Shown here: positions 9,013 through 16,846 of the stretch, one piece after another
Numbering within the stretch: the stretch's first letter is position 1
Layout of the letters: each line of letters begins with the position of its first letter
Assembly: GCA_023443745.1 (NCBI GenBank)
Contig: JAEZTB010000027.1
Coordinates: 124,001-188,000 of the forward strand
From: Bacillota bacterium
GTDB taxonomy: Bacteria; Bacillota; Clostridia; DSM-8532
DNA: 64,000 bases
Direction of reading: 5' to 3'
Program-made: the position numbers and the translations under genes
The notes under the pieces: model-generated
Database searches by the model: none
Told to the model about the DNA's origin: nothing
The model's input: only the letters and a program-made list of their open reading frames with translations

Positions 9013-9942
9013 ATGGGATCATTTTTTACTCTAGACTATTTAATTGGTTTTGGGTTTTCCGTAATACGAATGTCTACACCACTGATTTATTGTGCCATGG
9101 GTGCATTGATTTCCAAACATGCAGGTCAGATTAACATGGCTTTGGAAGGTATTCTTCTGTCCTCCAGCTTGATCGGGGTGCTGTTTAGCGCATGGACTCA
9201 TAGCCTTTGGGGTGGCGTACTAGGAGCGATCATTGGTGGCGTTCTCATCTCCCTTATCATGGGCTACATGAACATTGTAATAGATGCAGATATGATGTTG
9301 ACAGGTATTTCTCTCAACCAGCTGGCAATGGGCGGGACCATTTATGTCCTGTTTGCCCTCACAGGAACAAAGAGCAGTACGCAGGGGATGCAGAGCCTGG
9401 TCTTTCCCTCATGGGAAATTCCCATCATCAAAGATATCCCCGTTATAGGCGGGATTTTGTCCGGCCACAACGCACTTACTTATATTGCGTTCCTGGTTGC
9501 GTTTCTAACATGGATATTTGTCTTCCGTACAAAAACCGGTCTGCGGATCCGAGCTATTGGCTTTAACCCCAATGCGGCGGCATCTGTCGGTATTAATGTC
9601 AAGAGGGTAAAGTTCAGTGCATTTGTCTATTCCGGTGTTTTTGCAGCACTGGGCGGTGCATTCATGTCCATGGGATACTTGTCCTTTTGGGCGCAAAACA
9701 TGACCGCCGGGCGCGGATTTATCGGTATTTCCGCCACCAATTTGGCGTCAGGAAACGTGATGCTCAGTGTTTTGGCCTCTGTATTCTTCGGTCTTACGGA
9801 TGCCTTGTCTATTTCATTACAGACTATGAACTTCCGCTTCCAACTGGTGCAGATGATACCTTATCTGGCAACGGTGGTTGGGCTGGTGATTCTGTCTATC
9901 GTTCAGAACAGAAAGGCCAAGCTGAAGCGTCAGGGAAAATAG
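9013..9942 (+). CDS. BMP-type ABC transporter permease 2
   Basis: A 309-residue partner permease (NupQ/YufQ-like). The start of the mature membrane region, 'MGALISKHAGQINMALEGI', and the later 'GINVKRVKFSAFVYSGVFAA' are typical of this branch. AAAGGAGAGG lies a few bases before the ATG, 16 bases after the preceding stop. It completes the importer. Confidence 0.88.
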   Translation: MGSFFTLDYLIGFGFSVIRMSTPLIYCAMGALISKHAGQINMALEGILLSSSLIGVLFSAWTHSLWGGVLGAIIGGVLISLIMGYMNIVIDADMMLTGISLNQLAMGGTIYVLFALTGTKSSTQGMQSLVFPSWEIPIIKDIPVIGGILSGHNALTYIAFLVAFLTWIFVFRTKTGLRIRAIGFNPNAAASVGINVKRVKFSAFVYSGVFAALGGAFMSMGYLSFWAQNMTAGRGFIGISATNLASGNVMLSVLASVFFGLTDALSISLQTMNFRFQLVQMIPYLATVVGLVILSIVQNRKAKLKRQGK

Positions 9943-9982
9943 GCTTGTTACTGCGTAATTAAATTTGAAAATGGGGATTATT

Positions 9983-10924
9983 ATGGATTATGTTATTGCA
10001 GGAAATGTAATGATTGATGTTGTGCGCTTTTCTGATGGAACTTCCAGTAACCGCAGTCACATTGGTGGACCTGCAACCTTTGCATACAGTGGTGTTCGTG
10101 TTTGGACTGATAGTGTCATTCAGGTAAGCAATGTTGGGGAAGATTACCATACTGTTTTTGACCCATGGATCGAGAAAAACGGTGTCATAACAGATGGACT
10201 AAAAGTAAAGTGTGATTTTAGCAACCACTCTTATCTGATTTACAACGAAGACGGTACTTACCATAGTGACCAAAATGTGGAGCATTTCCGAAGCGATTGG
10301 TTTCAGGATTTTGGTTATTTAAAGACCACACCAGAGGAAATAGGCCGGTTTACCCAAGGACAAAATGTTAAAGGTATTTATCTTGCACAGAATTGTGATT
10401 CTGTTTATTGGCGCAAGCTTAAAGAGATGAAACAGCGTGACGGGTTTAAAGTGATGTGGGAGATAGAAGAGCCCAGTTCATATAAAAAGTTTATGCCCTT
10501 GGTCTTGAATGCCATGGAATCTGTAGATATTTTTTCAATTAACCTGAATGAGGCAAAAACACTTTTTAACGTCAAGACAGAGGAAGATTGTATTGAGCAT
10601 TTGAAACATCTTCCTGTTGAGATGACTCTTTTTAGAGTTGGTAAAAAAGGTCTATATACCATTTGCGGTCACAAGGCTTATTTTCTGCCTAGTGCGCCAA
10701 CCGATATTGAAAAGGACCCCACCGGCTGCGGAAACACCTCGACAGGGTCCGCCCTTTATGCTTACTGTGAGGGTAAAGATGCAATAATGGTAGGAATCAT
10801 GGCGAATGTCGCATCAGGAATTAATATCCGTCAATTTGGCGTTATACCTGACTTTGCCGAAGTCAGGGGCTTTGTCTTAAAGCAGGCAGAACAACTTTAC
10901 GCTGAATATAGGGGCAAAGCTTAA
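9983..10924 (+). CDS. PfkB-family-like protein 1 with Asn in place of the catalytic Asp
   Basis: A 313-residue ribokinase/PfkB-fold protein. The N-terminal 'AGNVMIDVV' and GGPATFA elements and the C-terminal ATP-site motif are recognisable, but the usual D-T-T-G-A-G-D signature reads DPTGCGN, with Asn251 where PfkB kinases have the catalytic base Asp. The same change occurs in the next gene, so it is not a random defect. Family membership suggests a sugar or nucleoside kinase fed by the upstream importer; loss of the base suggests weak, altered or no kinase activity. The frame can be extended to a TTG at 9965, but GGGGA five bases before the ATG at 9983 and alignment to the paralogue favour 9983. 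Confidence 0.8.
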   Translation: MDYVIAGNVMIDVVRFSDGTSSNRSHIGGPATFAYSGVRVWTDSVIQVSNVGEDYHTVFDPWIEKNGVITDGLKVKCDFSNHSYLIYNEDGTYHSDQNVEHFRSDWFQDFGYLKTTPEEIGRFTQGQNVKGIYLAQNCDSVYWRKLKEMKQRDGFKVMWEIEEPSSYKKFMPLVLNAMESVDIFSINLNEAKTLFNVKTEEDCIEHLKHLPVEMTLFRVGKKGLYTICGHKAYFLPSAPTDIEKDPTGCGNTSTGSALYAYCEGKDAIMVGIMANVASGINIRQFGVIPDFAEVRGFVLKQAEQLYAEYRGKA

Positions 10925-10941
10925 AAACATCGGGGGTTAAA

Positions 10942-11874
10942 ATGTCTAAATATTTATCATGCGGAAACATTATGTCAGATTATGTGGAACAGGCTGACGG
11001 TACTCTGGGGGAAATACATATGGGAGGGCCTGCATTCTTCGCATTAACAGGCATTCGTCTGTGGAGCAGGGAATGTAAGCTGGTGTGCCGGGCGGGAGCA
11101 GACTATGTTGATTCCTATGGGAAATGGATGACTACAAACGGTCTTTCCTGTGCTTCCATACATGTGGCGGCAGACCATTGTACACAGCATATTTTAAAGC
11201 ACCATAAAGACGGCACCTATGGGTGGCGATCTCGATTTGGACAGGAATTGCTTGGCTATCTGAAAACCAGGCCTGAAGACATAGAAGAAGCTTTAACGCC
11301 AGAAGTCAAAGGCATCTACATGGCACAAAATGTGGATAAAGTATATTGGCAAAAAGTAAGCAGGCTCAAAGAAAAATATGACTTTAAGTTCATGTGGGAA
11401 TTGGAAGCTATGCCTGAGCATTTGTCTGAGGATGAGTGGCTGCCCGCGGTAAAAAATGTGATTGAAAATGCTGATATGTGGTCTCTTAATTCCAGTGAAG
11501 CTTCCCAGCTATTTGGGATTCCCAAAGAAAATGAAGAAGATATTATCAGTGAAATCATGAAAATGCCAGTAGAGATGACATTGTTCCGGGTAGGCAAAAA
11601 AGGTGCCTATGCCGTTTCGCCAAGTGCAGCAATATTCTGTCCATCCATTGATGTGGCAAGCTCGGTAGATCCGACCGGATGCGGCAACTGTTCGACAGGT
11701 GCTGCCATGTATGCGCATGTTAAGGGTTATTCGCTAAAAGAAGTCGTGATCATGGCCAATATTGCAGCAGGGTATAACGCAGCACAGTATGGTCCATATA
11801 TGAACTTTTCAGACGATGTAACGGAAAATGCTCATAAGCTTCGGCTTCAATATTTGAAGGAAATCAAAGGATAG
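10942..11874 (+). CDS. PfkB-family-like protein 2 with Asn in place of the catalytic Asp
   Basis: A 310-residue paralogue of the preceding protein, starting 17 bases after it. Shared blocks include the opening CGNIMSDYV, GGPAFFALTG, 'KGIYMAQNVDKVYW', 'MPVEMTLFRVGKKG' and DPTGCGNCSTG, where Asn249 replaces the PfkB catalytic Asp. The pair is diverged outside these blocks, which fits subunits of a hetero-oligomer or two steps on similar substrates. GGGGG lies before the ATG. I cannot assign a substrate. Confidence 0.8.
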   Translation: MSKYLSCGNIMSDYVEQADGTLGEIHMGGPAFFALTGIRLWSRECKLVCRAGADYVDSYGKWMTTNGLSCASIHVAADHCTQHILKHHKDGTYGWRSRFGQELLGYLKTRPEDIEEALTPEVKGIYMAQNVDKVYWQKVSRLKEKYDFKFMWELEAMPEHLSEDEWLPAVKNVIENADMWSLNSSEASQLFGIPKENEEDIISEIMKMPVEMTLFRVGKKGAYAVSPSAAIFCPSIDVASSVDPTGCGNCSTGAAMYAHVKGYSLKEVVIMANIAAGYNAAQYGPYMNFSDDVTENAHKLRLQYLKEIKG

Positions 11875-11906
11875 CTATAAAGTGAACAAATTTAAGGAGG
11901 CAAATT

Positions 11907-13097
11907 ATGGATAAAAGAAATTATAACAGTCCTATCAGAAACCAGGTTTTCAGCCTGCCGGAACTGGTGGATATTCAGCTTGAACGGAGCTTTTGTAAAG
12001 AAAAACTTCAAAATATCCTTTCGATAGCGGAAATATTCGATGTTCGTAATATTTTACTTACCGGTTGCGGAGACTCTTATGCAGCATCAGCTGTAATGGC
12101 GCCTGTTCTTCAGAAATATTGCGATGTTTTCAGCTGCAAAGCCGTTGAAACTATTGAGTTTAATCGCTTTACACCAAAAGCGGATATAGGTATAGGAGAA
12201 CCCAATAGCCCTTTGGTATTGGTTATCAGCGCCGGAGGCTCAACAGCGCGTATCTGTGAAACATTGGAAAAAGCGGAGAAGATAGGTGCACTCCCCATCC
12301 TGTTAACAAACAAGGCCAAATCTCCTGCAGCCTCTCTTGCCAAACGAGTCTATTTTCAGGATACACCTCCCATGGAAAACGATTTTCCCGGCCTTCGCTC
12401 TTATTTCGCAAGCCTGATAGGTCTCTCCGCGCTTGCTTGCCGTATCGGGCATGTACGGGGCATACTCCCGCCTACTGCCGAGAAGGAGTGGAAAGAGGCA
12501 ATCAGCGGCTATGTTCACAGTTATGAGAAAGTGCTTGAACAGATTGACGATCAAATGTTTGAGCTTGCACAAACATGGAAGGATTTTGAACGGTTTGACT
12601 TTATTAGTGACGGCACTGAACTGTATTCAGCGCTTTTTGGTCTTGAAAAATTCTATGAGTGCAACGGCATACGGGGTGTCTATGATGACTCGGAAAACTG
12701 GAGCCACATTAACTTCTTTTTCCGGGATCCGCAAACAGTTGGTACTGTTATTATGGCCGACAAAAACTCCCCCGGTTTTAGCCGCACCGTAGAAATCGTT
12801 GCTTCTGCGCACAAAATTGGTAGGCCGGTTTTGGTTGTCACCAATGCAAACAAAAGTGAGTTTATTGATGGGGTTACGGTATGTACCCTGCCCGAAGCTC
12901 CGAAAGGATTTGAGTGGCTTTTACCCATGATGGACTATGTGCCGGCCTCTATTTTGGCGTCCTACTGCTGTACTCTTGCCGGCCGTAAGTATTTCAATGC
13001 TTATGATCCGTTTACCAATGTATATGACCGTTCGGTAAAATACTTTGATAGCAGCATTTTAACTATGTCATCCAGCAAGGTTGAAATTTTTGAATAG
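11907..13097 (+). CDS. Double-SIS sugar isomerase/deaminase/deglycase-like protein 1
   Basis: A 396-residue protein with two SIS domains and no glutaminase domain, like AgaS, FrlB or the isomerase half of GlmS. First SIS domain: LLTGCGDSYAA (about residue 50) and VISAGGSTAR (about 107); second begins near 230. Such proteins act on phosphorylated amino or ketosugars, often splitting or deaminating a C-N bond. The N-terminal NSPIRNQ motif is shared with the second SIS protein of this operon. AAGGAGG stands eight bases before the ATG. The reaction is not determined; a role after uptake of an N-linked sugar compound is an inference. Confidence 0.8.
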   Translation: MDKRNYNSPIRNQVFSLPELVDIQLERSFCKEKLQNILSIAEIFDVRNILLTGCGDSYAASAVMAPVLQKYCDVFSCKAVETIEFNRFTPKADIGIGEPNSPLVLVISAGGSTARICETLEKAEKIGALPILLTNKAKSPAASLAKRVYFQDTPPMENDFPGLRSYFASLIGLSALACRIGHVRGILPPTAEKEWKEAISGYVHSYEKVLEQIDDQMFELAQTWKDFERFDFISDGTELYSALFGLEKFYECNGIRGVYDDSENWSHINFFFRDPQTVGTVIMADKNSPGFSRTVEIVASAHKIGRPVLVVTNANKSEFIDGVTVCTLPEAPKGFEWLLPMMDYVPASILASYCCTLAGRKYFNAYDPFTNVYDRSVKYFDSSILTMSSSKVEIFE

Positions 13098-13109
13098 TGG
13101 AGGAAACTT

Positions 13110-13511
13110 ATGTTTTATGAATTGAATATCAATACTGAATTTAAAGGATATCCGTCCATTACAGCCGATGTTGAGAAGGTAGTTGCCGAAAGCGGTGTAA
13201 ACAATGGCTACTGCATCATTTCTGTACCCCATACCACCGCTGCGCTGGCCATAACTTCATTTTGGGATAAACGCGGTCTGGATGATCTGATGGATGAAAT
13301 AGACCGCAGCTTTCCCACGCGTGTAAGCTATAAGCACCAGGAATCACCTTACGATGCATCGGGTCATGTAAAATCAGCGACTGTAGGTACTTCAAAAATG
13401 TTAATTGTTCAAAACGGGAAAATGGTACTGGGATCGTCACAGGGGCTGGTTTTATTAGAGTTTGACGGACCGCGCATGAGAAAAGTCTTCATAGAACTGA
13501 TAGAAGCCTAA
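13110..13511 (+). CDS. YjbQ/UPF0047 family protein 1
   Basis: A complete 133-residue YjbQ-type protein. The three family histidines are present: His41 (HTTAAL), His76 (YKHQE) and His86 (SGHVKS), as are the signature segment ending MVLGSSQ and the C-terminal DGPR. Members are small trimeric proteins; a weak thiamin phosphate synthase activity has been reported for some, but the physiological role is unclear. It begins 12 bases after the SIS gene with a TGGAGG site. No thiamin gene or riboswitch is near, so a role in the sugar/nucleoside pathway is more likely. Confidence 0.88.
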   Translation: MFYELNINTEFKGYPSITADVEKVVAESGVNNGYCIISVPHTTAALAITSFWDKRGLDDLMDEIDRSFPTRVSYKHQESPYDASGHVKSATVGTSKMLIVQNGKMVLGSSQGLVLLEFDGPRMRKVFIELIEA

Positions 13512-13549
13512 AAGAAGATCTGTAAAAGCGATTTAAGGAGGTCCATAAA

Positions 13550-13954
13550 ATGTATATCAAAAATAGAAGCCTAGCCACTGATTATATGGGAATGCACGAT
13601 TTAACCGATGAGGTACAGGCTGTGGTTGCCGAGAGCAAGGTGAAATGCGGAATATGCCATATTTCAATGCTACACTCCACAGCAGGTCTTGTCATCAGCG
13701 CAAAAGATGAAGCTATCCGGCGGGATGTTATGGCTGATATTGAACGAATGGTGCCTACACGTGTTGATTTTAAACACCGAGAAACTGCTTCGGATGCAGG
13801 TGGGCATGTAAAAACCGCCCTGACCAACAGTCAGATTTCGGTTATTGTTCAGGAAGGCACTCTGGTTCTTGGAGAGCAGCAAGCGATTGTGTTTGCAGAA
13901 TTTGACGGCCCTCGCCCCAGAAGCTATACCGTGTGCGTGTACAGTGAAGAATGA
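13550..13954 (+). CDS. YjbQ/UPF0047 family protein 2
   Basis: A 134-residue paralogue of the preceding gene. It keeps His42 (LHSTAG), His76 (FKHRE), His86 (GGHVKT), the LVLGEQQ signature and DGPR. AAGGAGG stands eight bases before the ATG. Because family structures are trimers, the two or three paralogues may form a mixed trimer; this is inference. Confidence 0.88.
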   Translation: MYIKNRSLATDYMGMHDLTDEVQAVVAESKVKCGICHISMLHSTAGLVISAKDEAIRRDVMADIERMVPTRVDFKHRETASDAGGHVKTALTNSQISVIVQEGTLVLGEQQAIVFAEFDGPRPRSYTVCVYSEE

Positions 13955-13976
13955 GAGAGGAAAAAGGTGAATATTT

Positions 13977-15137
13977 ATGTTGGACAAAGCACATTATGAA
14001 AATCCTTTACGCAATCAATGCATGAGTATACCGGACTTGTGTGAGGATCAGATCGCGGGAGTTCGAAAGGGAATTGAAGGATCGATTCCGCCTGAGAGTT
14101 TAAAAAATATTCGTCGCGTTATCCTTACAGGATGTGGTGATTCATACTTTGCAGCTCGCGCGGTAATTCCTGCTTTCAAAAGGTTTGCCGGAAAATTTGG
14201 CAGCAAATTTTCAGCTGAAAGATGCATTGACGTGAGCCGATTTATCGAGCTTCCGGAAAAAGACGCTGCAAGCACTTTAGTAATAGCTATCAGTGCGTCC
14301 GGAGGTCCAGCTCGTGTGGAAGAAGCTCTTTTAAGAGCTAAGAAGCATGGCTGCATGACAATGGCTCTAACAAACAACCCTGACTCCCGTGCCGCAAAGG
14401 CTGCTGAATTTATGCTTATTGTCAATACACCGGCCTTCCCGAATCCAAATCCGGGGCTGCGCAACTACTATGCGTCTTTGACAGGCTTGTTGATGTTTGC
14501 AGCCTATCTGGGAGAATGTAAAGGGATCAGTCCGGTGGGAACCATGGATAATTTAGCAGATGCCATCCGAACTTATACAAAAAGCTATGCGGCCATATTA
14601 CCCCAAATTGATGAAAAGATGTTCCGGTTGGCCATTCAATGGAAGGATTATGCTACAATTGAAACCATCGCCGATGACATCAGTGCCTCAACGGCCATGT
14701 TTATAGGTGCCAAATTTGTAGAGGTTGCCGGAATAATGGCCCCGCATATTGATTCTGAGGACTGGTGCCATGTCAATTACTTTTCACACGCACCTGAAAA
14801 AATCGGCACAATTATTGTGGCAGACATTAATGACAACAATCGTACACGCATAGGAGAAACGATACATCAGGCTGCCGGAATAGGCAGACCCGTTTTGCTG
14901 ATTGCAAACGGTACCGGAAAAGATTTTGGCGTCAGCGAGGAAATGACTGAGCTTGTAGTGCCGGATGCACCCAAAAACTATGAGTTTTTACTTCCCCTTT
15001 TAAATTATATACCTGGGTCCATTCTTGCTTCATATGTATCTGAGCTTATCGGAGAACCTTATTTTCGGGCCGGAACAGGACATTGGGGTGACGAAGGGGT
15101 CGGCACCATCAAAAGCAGTCAGGTTATAATATTATGA
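13977..15137 (+). CDS. Double-SIS sugar isomerase/deaminase/deglycase-like protein 2
   Basis: A 386-residue paralogue of the first SIS protein. It shares the N-terminal ENPLRNQ block, LTGCGDSYFAA (about residue 50), AISASGGPAR (about 105), PGLRNYYASLTGL, SEDWCHVNYF and the closing PLLNYIPGSILASY. Both phosphate-loop regions look intact, so it should be catalytically competent or bind a sugar phosphate. It is flanked on both sides by YjbQ genes, giving the order SIS-YjbQ-YjbQ-SIS-YjbQ. Confidence 0.8.
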   Translation: MLDKAHYENPLRNQCMSIPDLCEDQIAGVRKGIEGSIPPESLKNIRRVILTGCGDSYFAARAVIPAFKRFAGKFGSKFSAERCIDVSRFIELPEKDAASTLVIAISASGGPARVEEALLRAKKHGCMTMALTNNPDSRAAKAAEFMLIVNTPAFPNPNPGLRNYYASLTGLLMFAAYLGECKGISPVGTMDNLADAIRTYTKSYAAILPQIDEKMFRLAIQWKDYATIETIADDISASTAMFIGAKFVEVAGIMAPHIDSEDWCHVNYFSHAPEKIGTIIVADINDNNRTRIGETIHQAAGIGRPVLLIANGTGKDFGVSEEMTELVVPDAPKNYEFLLPLLNYIPGSILASYVSELIGEPYFRAGTGHWGDEGVGTIKSSQVIIL

Positions 15138-15170
15138 TTGTTTGTACTAATATCCTGCGTTTCAAACAAT
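15137..15170 (+). other. Intercistronic inverted repeat before the third YjbQ gene
   Basis: Arms ATTGTTTG (15137-15144) and CAAACAAT (15163-15170) flank an 18-base loop just after the SIS stop codon. A role in mRNA processing or lower expression of the last gene is possible. Confidence 0.4.
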
Positions 15171-15190
15171 TTGAGTGAAGGAGAAAAAAT

Positions 15191-15592
15191 ATGGTTCAAG
15201 GAACGATTAAAACGCAGATACCGGGACTTTATGCCATTACAGAACCGGTTATTAGCGCCGTAGAAGCAAGCAAGATAAAAGAAGGACTTTGTGTCGTATT
15301 TACAACTGATATTGAGGCAAGTATTTTGATAACATCAAAAGGTGATTCACGCATATATGAAGACATATTGGATGATTATGCCCGCGTCTTTCCTCCTCGC
15401 ACCAACTATGAATCCAAAGGCAGTCCGGAAGCTGGAGCCGCCCACTCAAAATCAGCATTGGCCGGGGTTTCTCTCGATGTAATTATTCATGGAGGAAAAG
15501 CAGTTTTGGGAGAACATCAGGAAATCGTACTGGCAGACTATGTTGGGGGAAAAGATTGCACATGGATGGTCCAATACATCGGTGAGAAATAA
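15191..15592 (+). CDS. Divergent YjbQ/UPF0047 family protein 3, key residues lost
   Basis: A 133-residue member that aligns over its full length with the two upstream paralogues but has lost the first histidine (HTTA becomes DIEA), the second (KH becomes ES in YESKG) and the DGPR block (reads YVGGKD). His85 (AAHSKS) and the LGEHQ signature remain. The frame is intact with a GAAGGAG site, so it is maintained rather than decaying. It may be a non-catalytic partner of the other two or bind a different ligand. It is the last gene before the terminator at 15627-15667. Confidence 0.75.
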   Translation: MVQGTIKTQIPGLYAITEPVISAVEASKIKEGLCVVFTTDIEASILITSKGDSRIYEDILDDYARVFPPRTNYESKGSPEAGAAHSKSALAGVSLDVIIHGGKAVLGEHQEIVLADYVGGKDCTWMVQYIGEK

Positions 15593-15626
15593 AAAAGCCC
15601 TTACATAAAAAAAGGTCAGTACTCTA

Positions 15627-15667
15627 AAAGAACCTCAATCGTAGAAAAACTACGGTTGAGGTTCTTT
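15627..15667. terminator. Bidirectional intrinsic terminator
   Basis: An 18-bp stem with one G-T pair (arms 15627-15644 and 15650-15667) around a five-A loop. The stem edges AAAG/CTTT give T-rich tails in both directions. It separates the convergent YjbQ3 and DeoR genes. Confidence 0.88.
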
Positions 15668-15701
15668 ATGAAGAAAGAAAAAGTTATTTAGGTCAGATAT
15701 T

Positions 15702-16436
15702 CTACAATAAATCATTATCATCGGTGAGCTCGTTTATGATGATGCAATCGTTCAAATCGAAGGACTTAAAGAATGAAACTTTGCTTTGCTTTGATGTTTC
15801 AGCCAATAGATAGGACTTTGCGGATCGGTTTTTCACAAGCTGTTTGATATGTGATTCACGAATATCGTAAACATAGGTACACATATTTTCCAATGAATAG
15901 GCATTTGCGCCCAGATAGGCTTTGTCAAAATGCATACTTGAAATCAACGCTTCTGCAATAGGGCCATTTACGGCATCAAGCTCAGAATAATATTCTCCGC
16001 CTAATACAATACAGGAAATCCCTGCTTCGGGAAGATATTTATGCAGAAGACCGATACTGGTTGTTACGATGGTAACCTTTTTTGATGTAATAAATTGTAC
16101 CATCATACTGGCAGTGGTACCGGAATCTACAAAAATGATGTCCCCGTCTTTTACTGTCCGCGCTGCTTTTTGCGCAATAAGGGTTTTTTGAGCGTTTTCT
16201 GAGTGGTCTGCGGCAGGCGCAGTTGGATGTATATTCAGGCTTTTTTGATCGGCTTTTACACGATAGCCCCCGCCCCGCATCTTTTCAAGGGTACCATCTG
16301 AAAGGAGAATATTGACATCACGACGAGCGGTAGATATAGAAATGTCAAGTGCCTGGGCAATATCGGCCACACTCATGACTTCGTTGTTTTCAAGCAATGC
16401 TATTATGTTTTTTCTGCGAAAATATGAAATCTGCAT
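15702..16436 (-). CDS. DeoR-family transcriptional regulator
   Basis: A 244-residue DeoR-type repressor: N-terminal winged helix (ISYFRRKNIIALLE ... ISISTARRDVNIL, about residues 3-55) and a DeoRC sugar-phosphate sensor domain with the DGDIIFVDSGTTA motif (about 112-124) and the VVTTS-like strand. Members usually respond to a phosphorylated sugar from the pathway they control. Its place at the end of the BMP/PfkB/SIS/YjbQ operon, facing it, makes that operon the likely target. The ATG at 16436 has GAAGGAG six bases upstream; a TTG one codon earlier is less likely. Confidence 0.85.
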   Translation of the reverse strand: MQISYFRRKNIIALLENNEVMSVADIAQALDISISTARRDVNILLSDGTLEKMRGGGYRVKADQKSLNIHPTAPAADHSENAQKTLIAQKAARTVKDGDIIFVDSGTTASMMVQFITSKKVTIVTTSIGLLHKYLPEAGISCIVLGGEYYSELDAVNGPIAEALISSMHFDKAYLGANAYSLENMCTYVYDIRESHIKQLVKNRSAKSYLLAETSKQSKVSFFKSFDLNDCIIINELTDDNDLL

Positions 16437-16439
16437 CAA

Positions 16440-16846
16440 TATCTCCTTCTATCTTTTCAACCCATAGGATTATCATAGGTCCTAATAATTCAAGGTAATT
16501 TCTTGAGGTTTTTACACTAAAAAGATAGATTATTTTAGTGTAAGTATAGCATAAAAATGACTTAAATGCTACTGTATACGAAGTTTTTTAGTTAGTTTAT
16601 GATTGTTTATGACTTTTTAATATAAAATTATGAAATTACATTGTCTAAAAGCATCAGCAGCTTTACTGAGAGTGTCCGCAAAGTTTTTTAAGATTCACAG
16701 TGTAGGATGCGATTCGTTTAGTACCTTCAAGCTGTTATTTAACTTGGTAGTTAAAATTATTGACGAAATTATCCTATATTTTTTATGCTATGTTTACAAA
16801 AATAGGCTACATTATAAAAAATGAAAGGAGGTGAACTTAGCTTCAA
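16440..16846. other. AT-rich intergenic region upstream of the DeoR gene
   Basis: About 400 bases with no supported gene. It holds the 11-bp inverted repeat at 16512-16543, a GTTTATGA direct repeat near 16595-16610 and, at its right end, an isolated AAAGGAGGTGA followed only by a nine-codon frame. A 64-codon frame at 16630 has no ribosome site and low-complexity composition and is not called. Confidence 0.4.
16512..16543. promoter_or_regulatory. Inverted repeat, candidate DeoR operator
   Basis: Perfect 11-bp arms TTACACTAAAA and TTTTAGTGTAA around a 10-base spacer, 76 bases upstream of the regulator's start. A and T content and lack of a T-tail beyond the stem argue for a protein site rather than a terminator. 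Confidence 0.45.

Noticed and set aside
13110..15592. YjbQ genes as thiamin biosynthesis genes
   Set aside because: No other thiamin gene and no THI-box riboswitch was seen; context is sugar/nucleoside uptake.
16630..16824. 64-codon frame upstream of the DeoR gene
   Set aside because: No ribosome site, AT-driven composition, no recognisable pattern.
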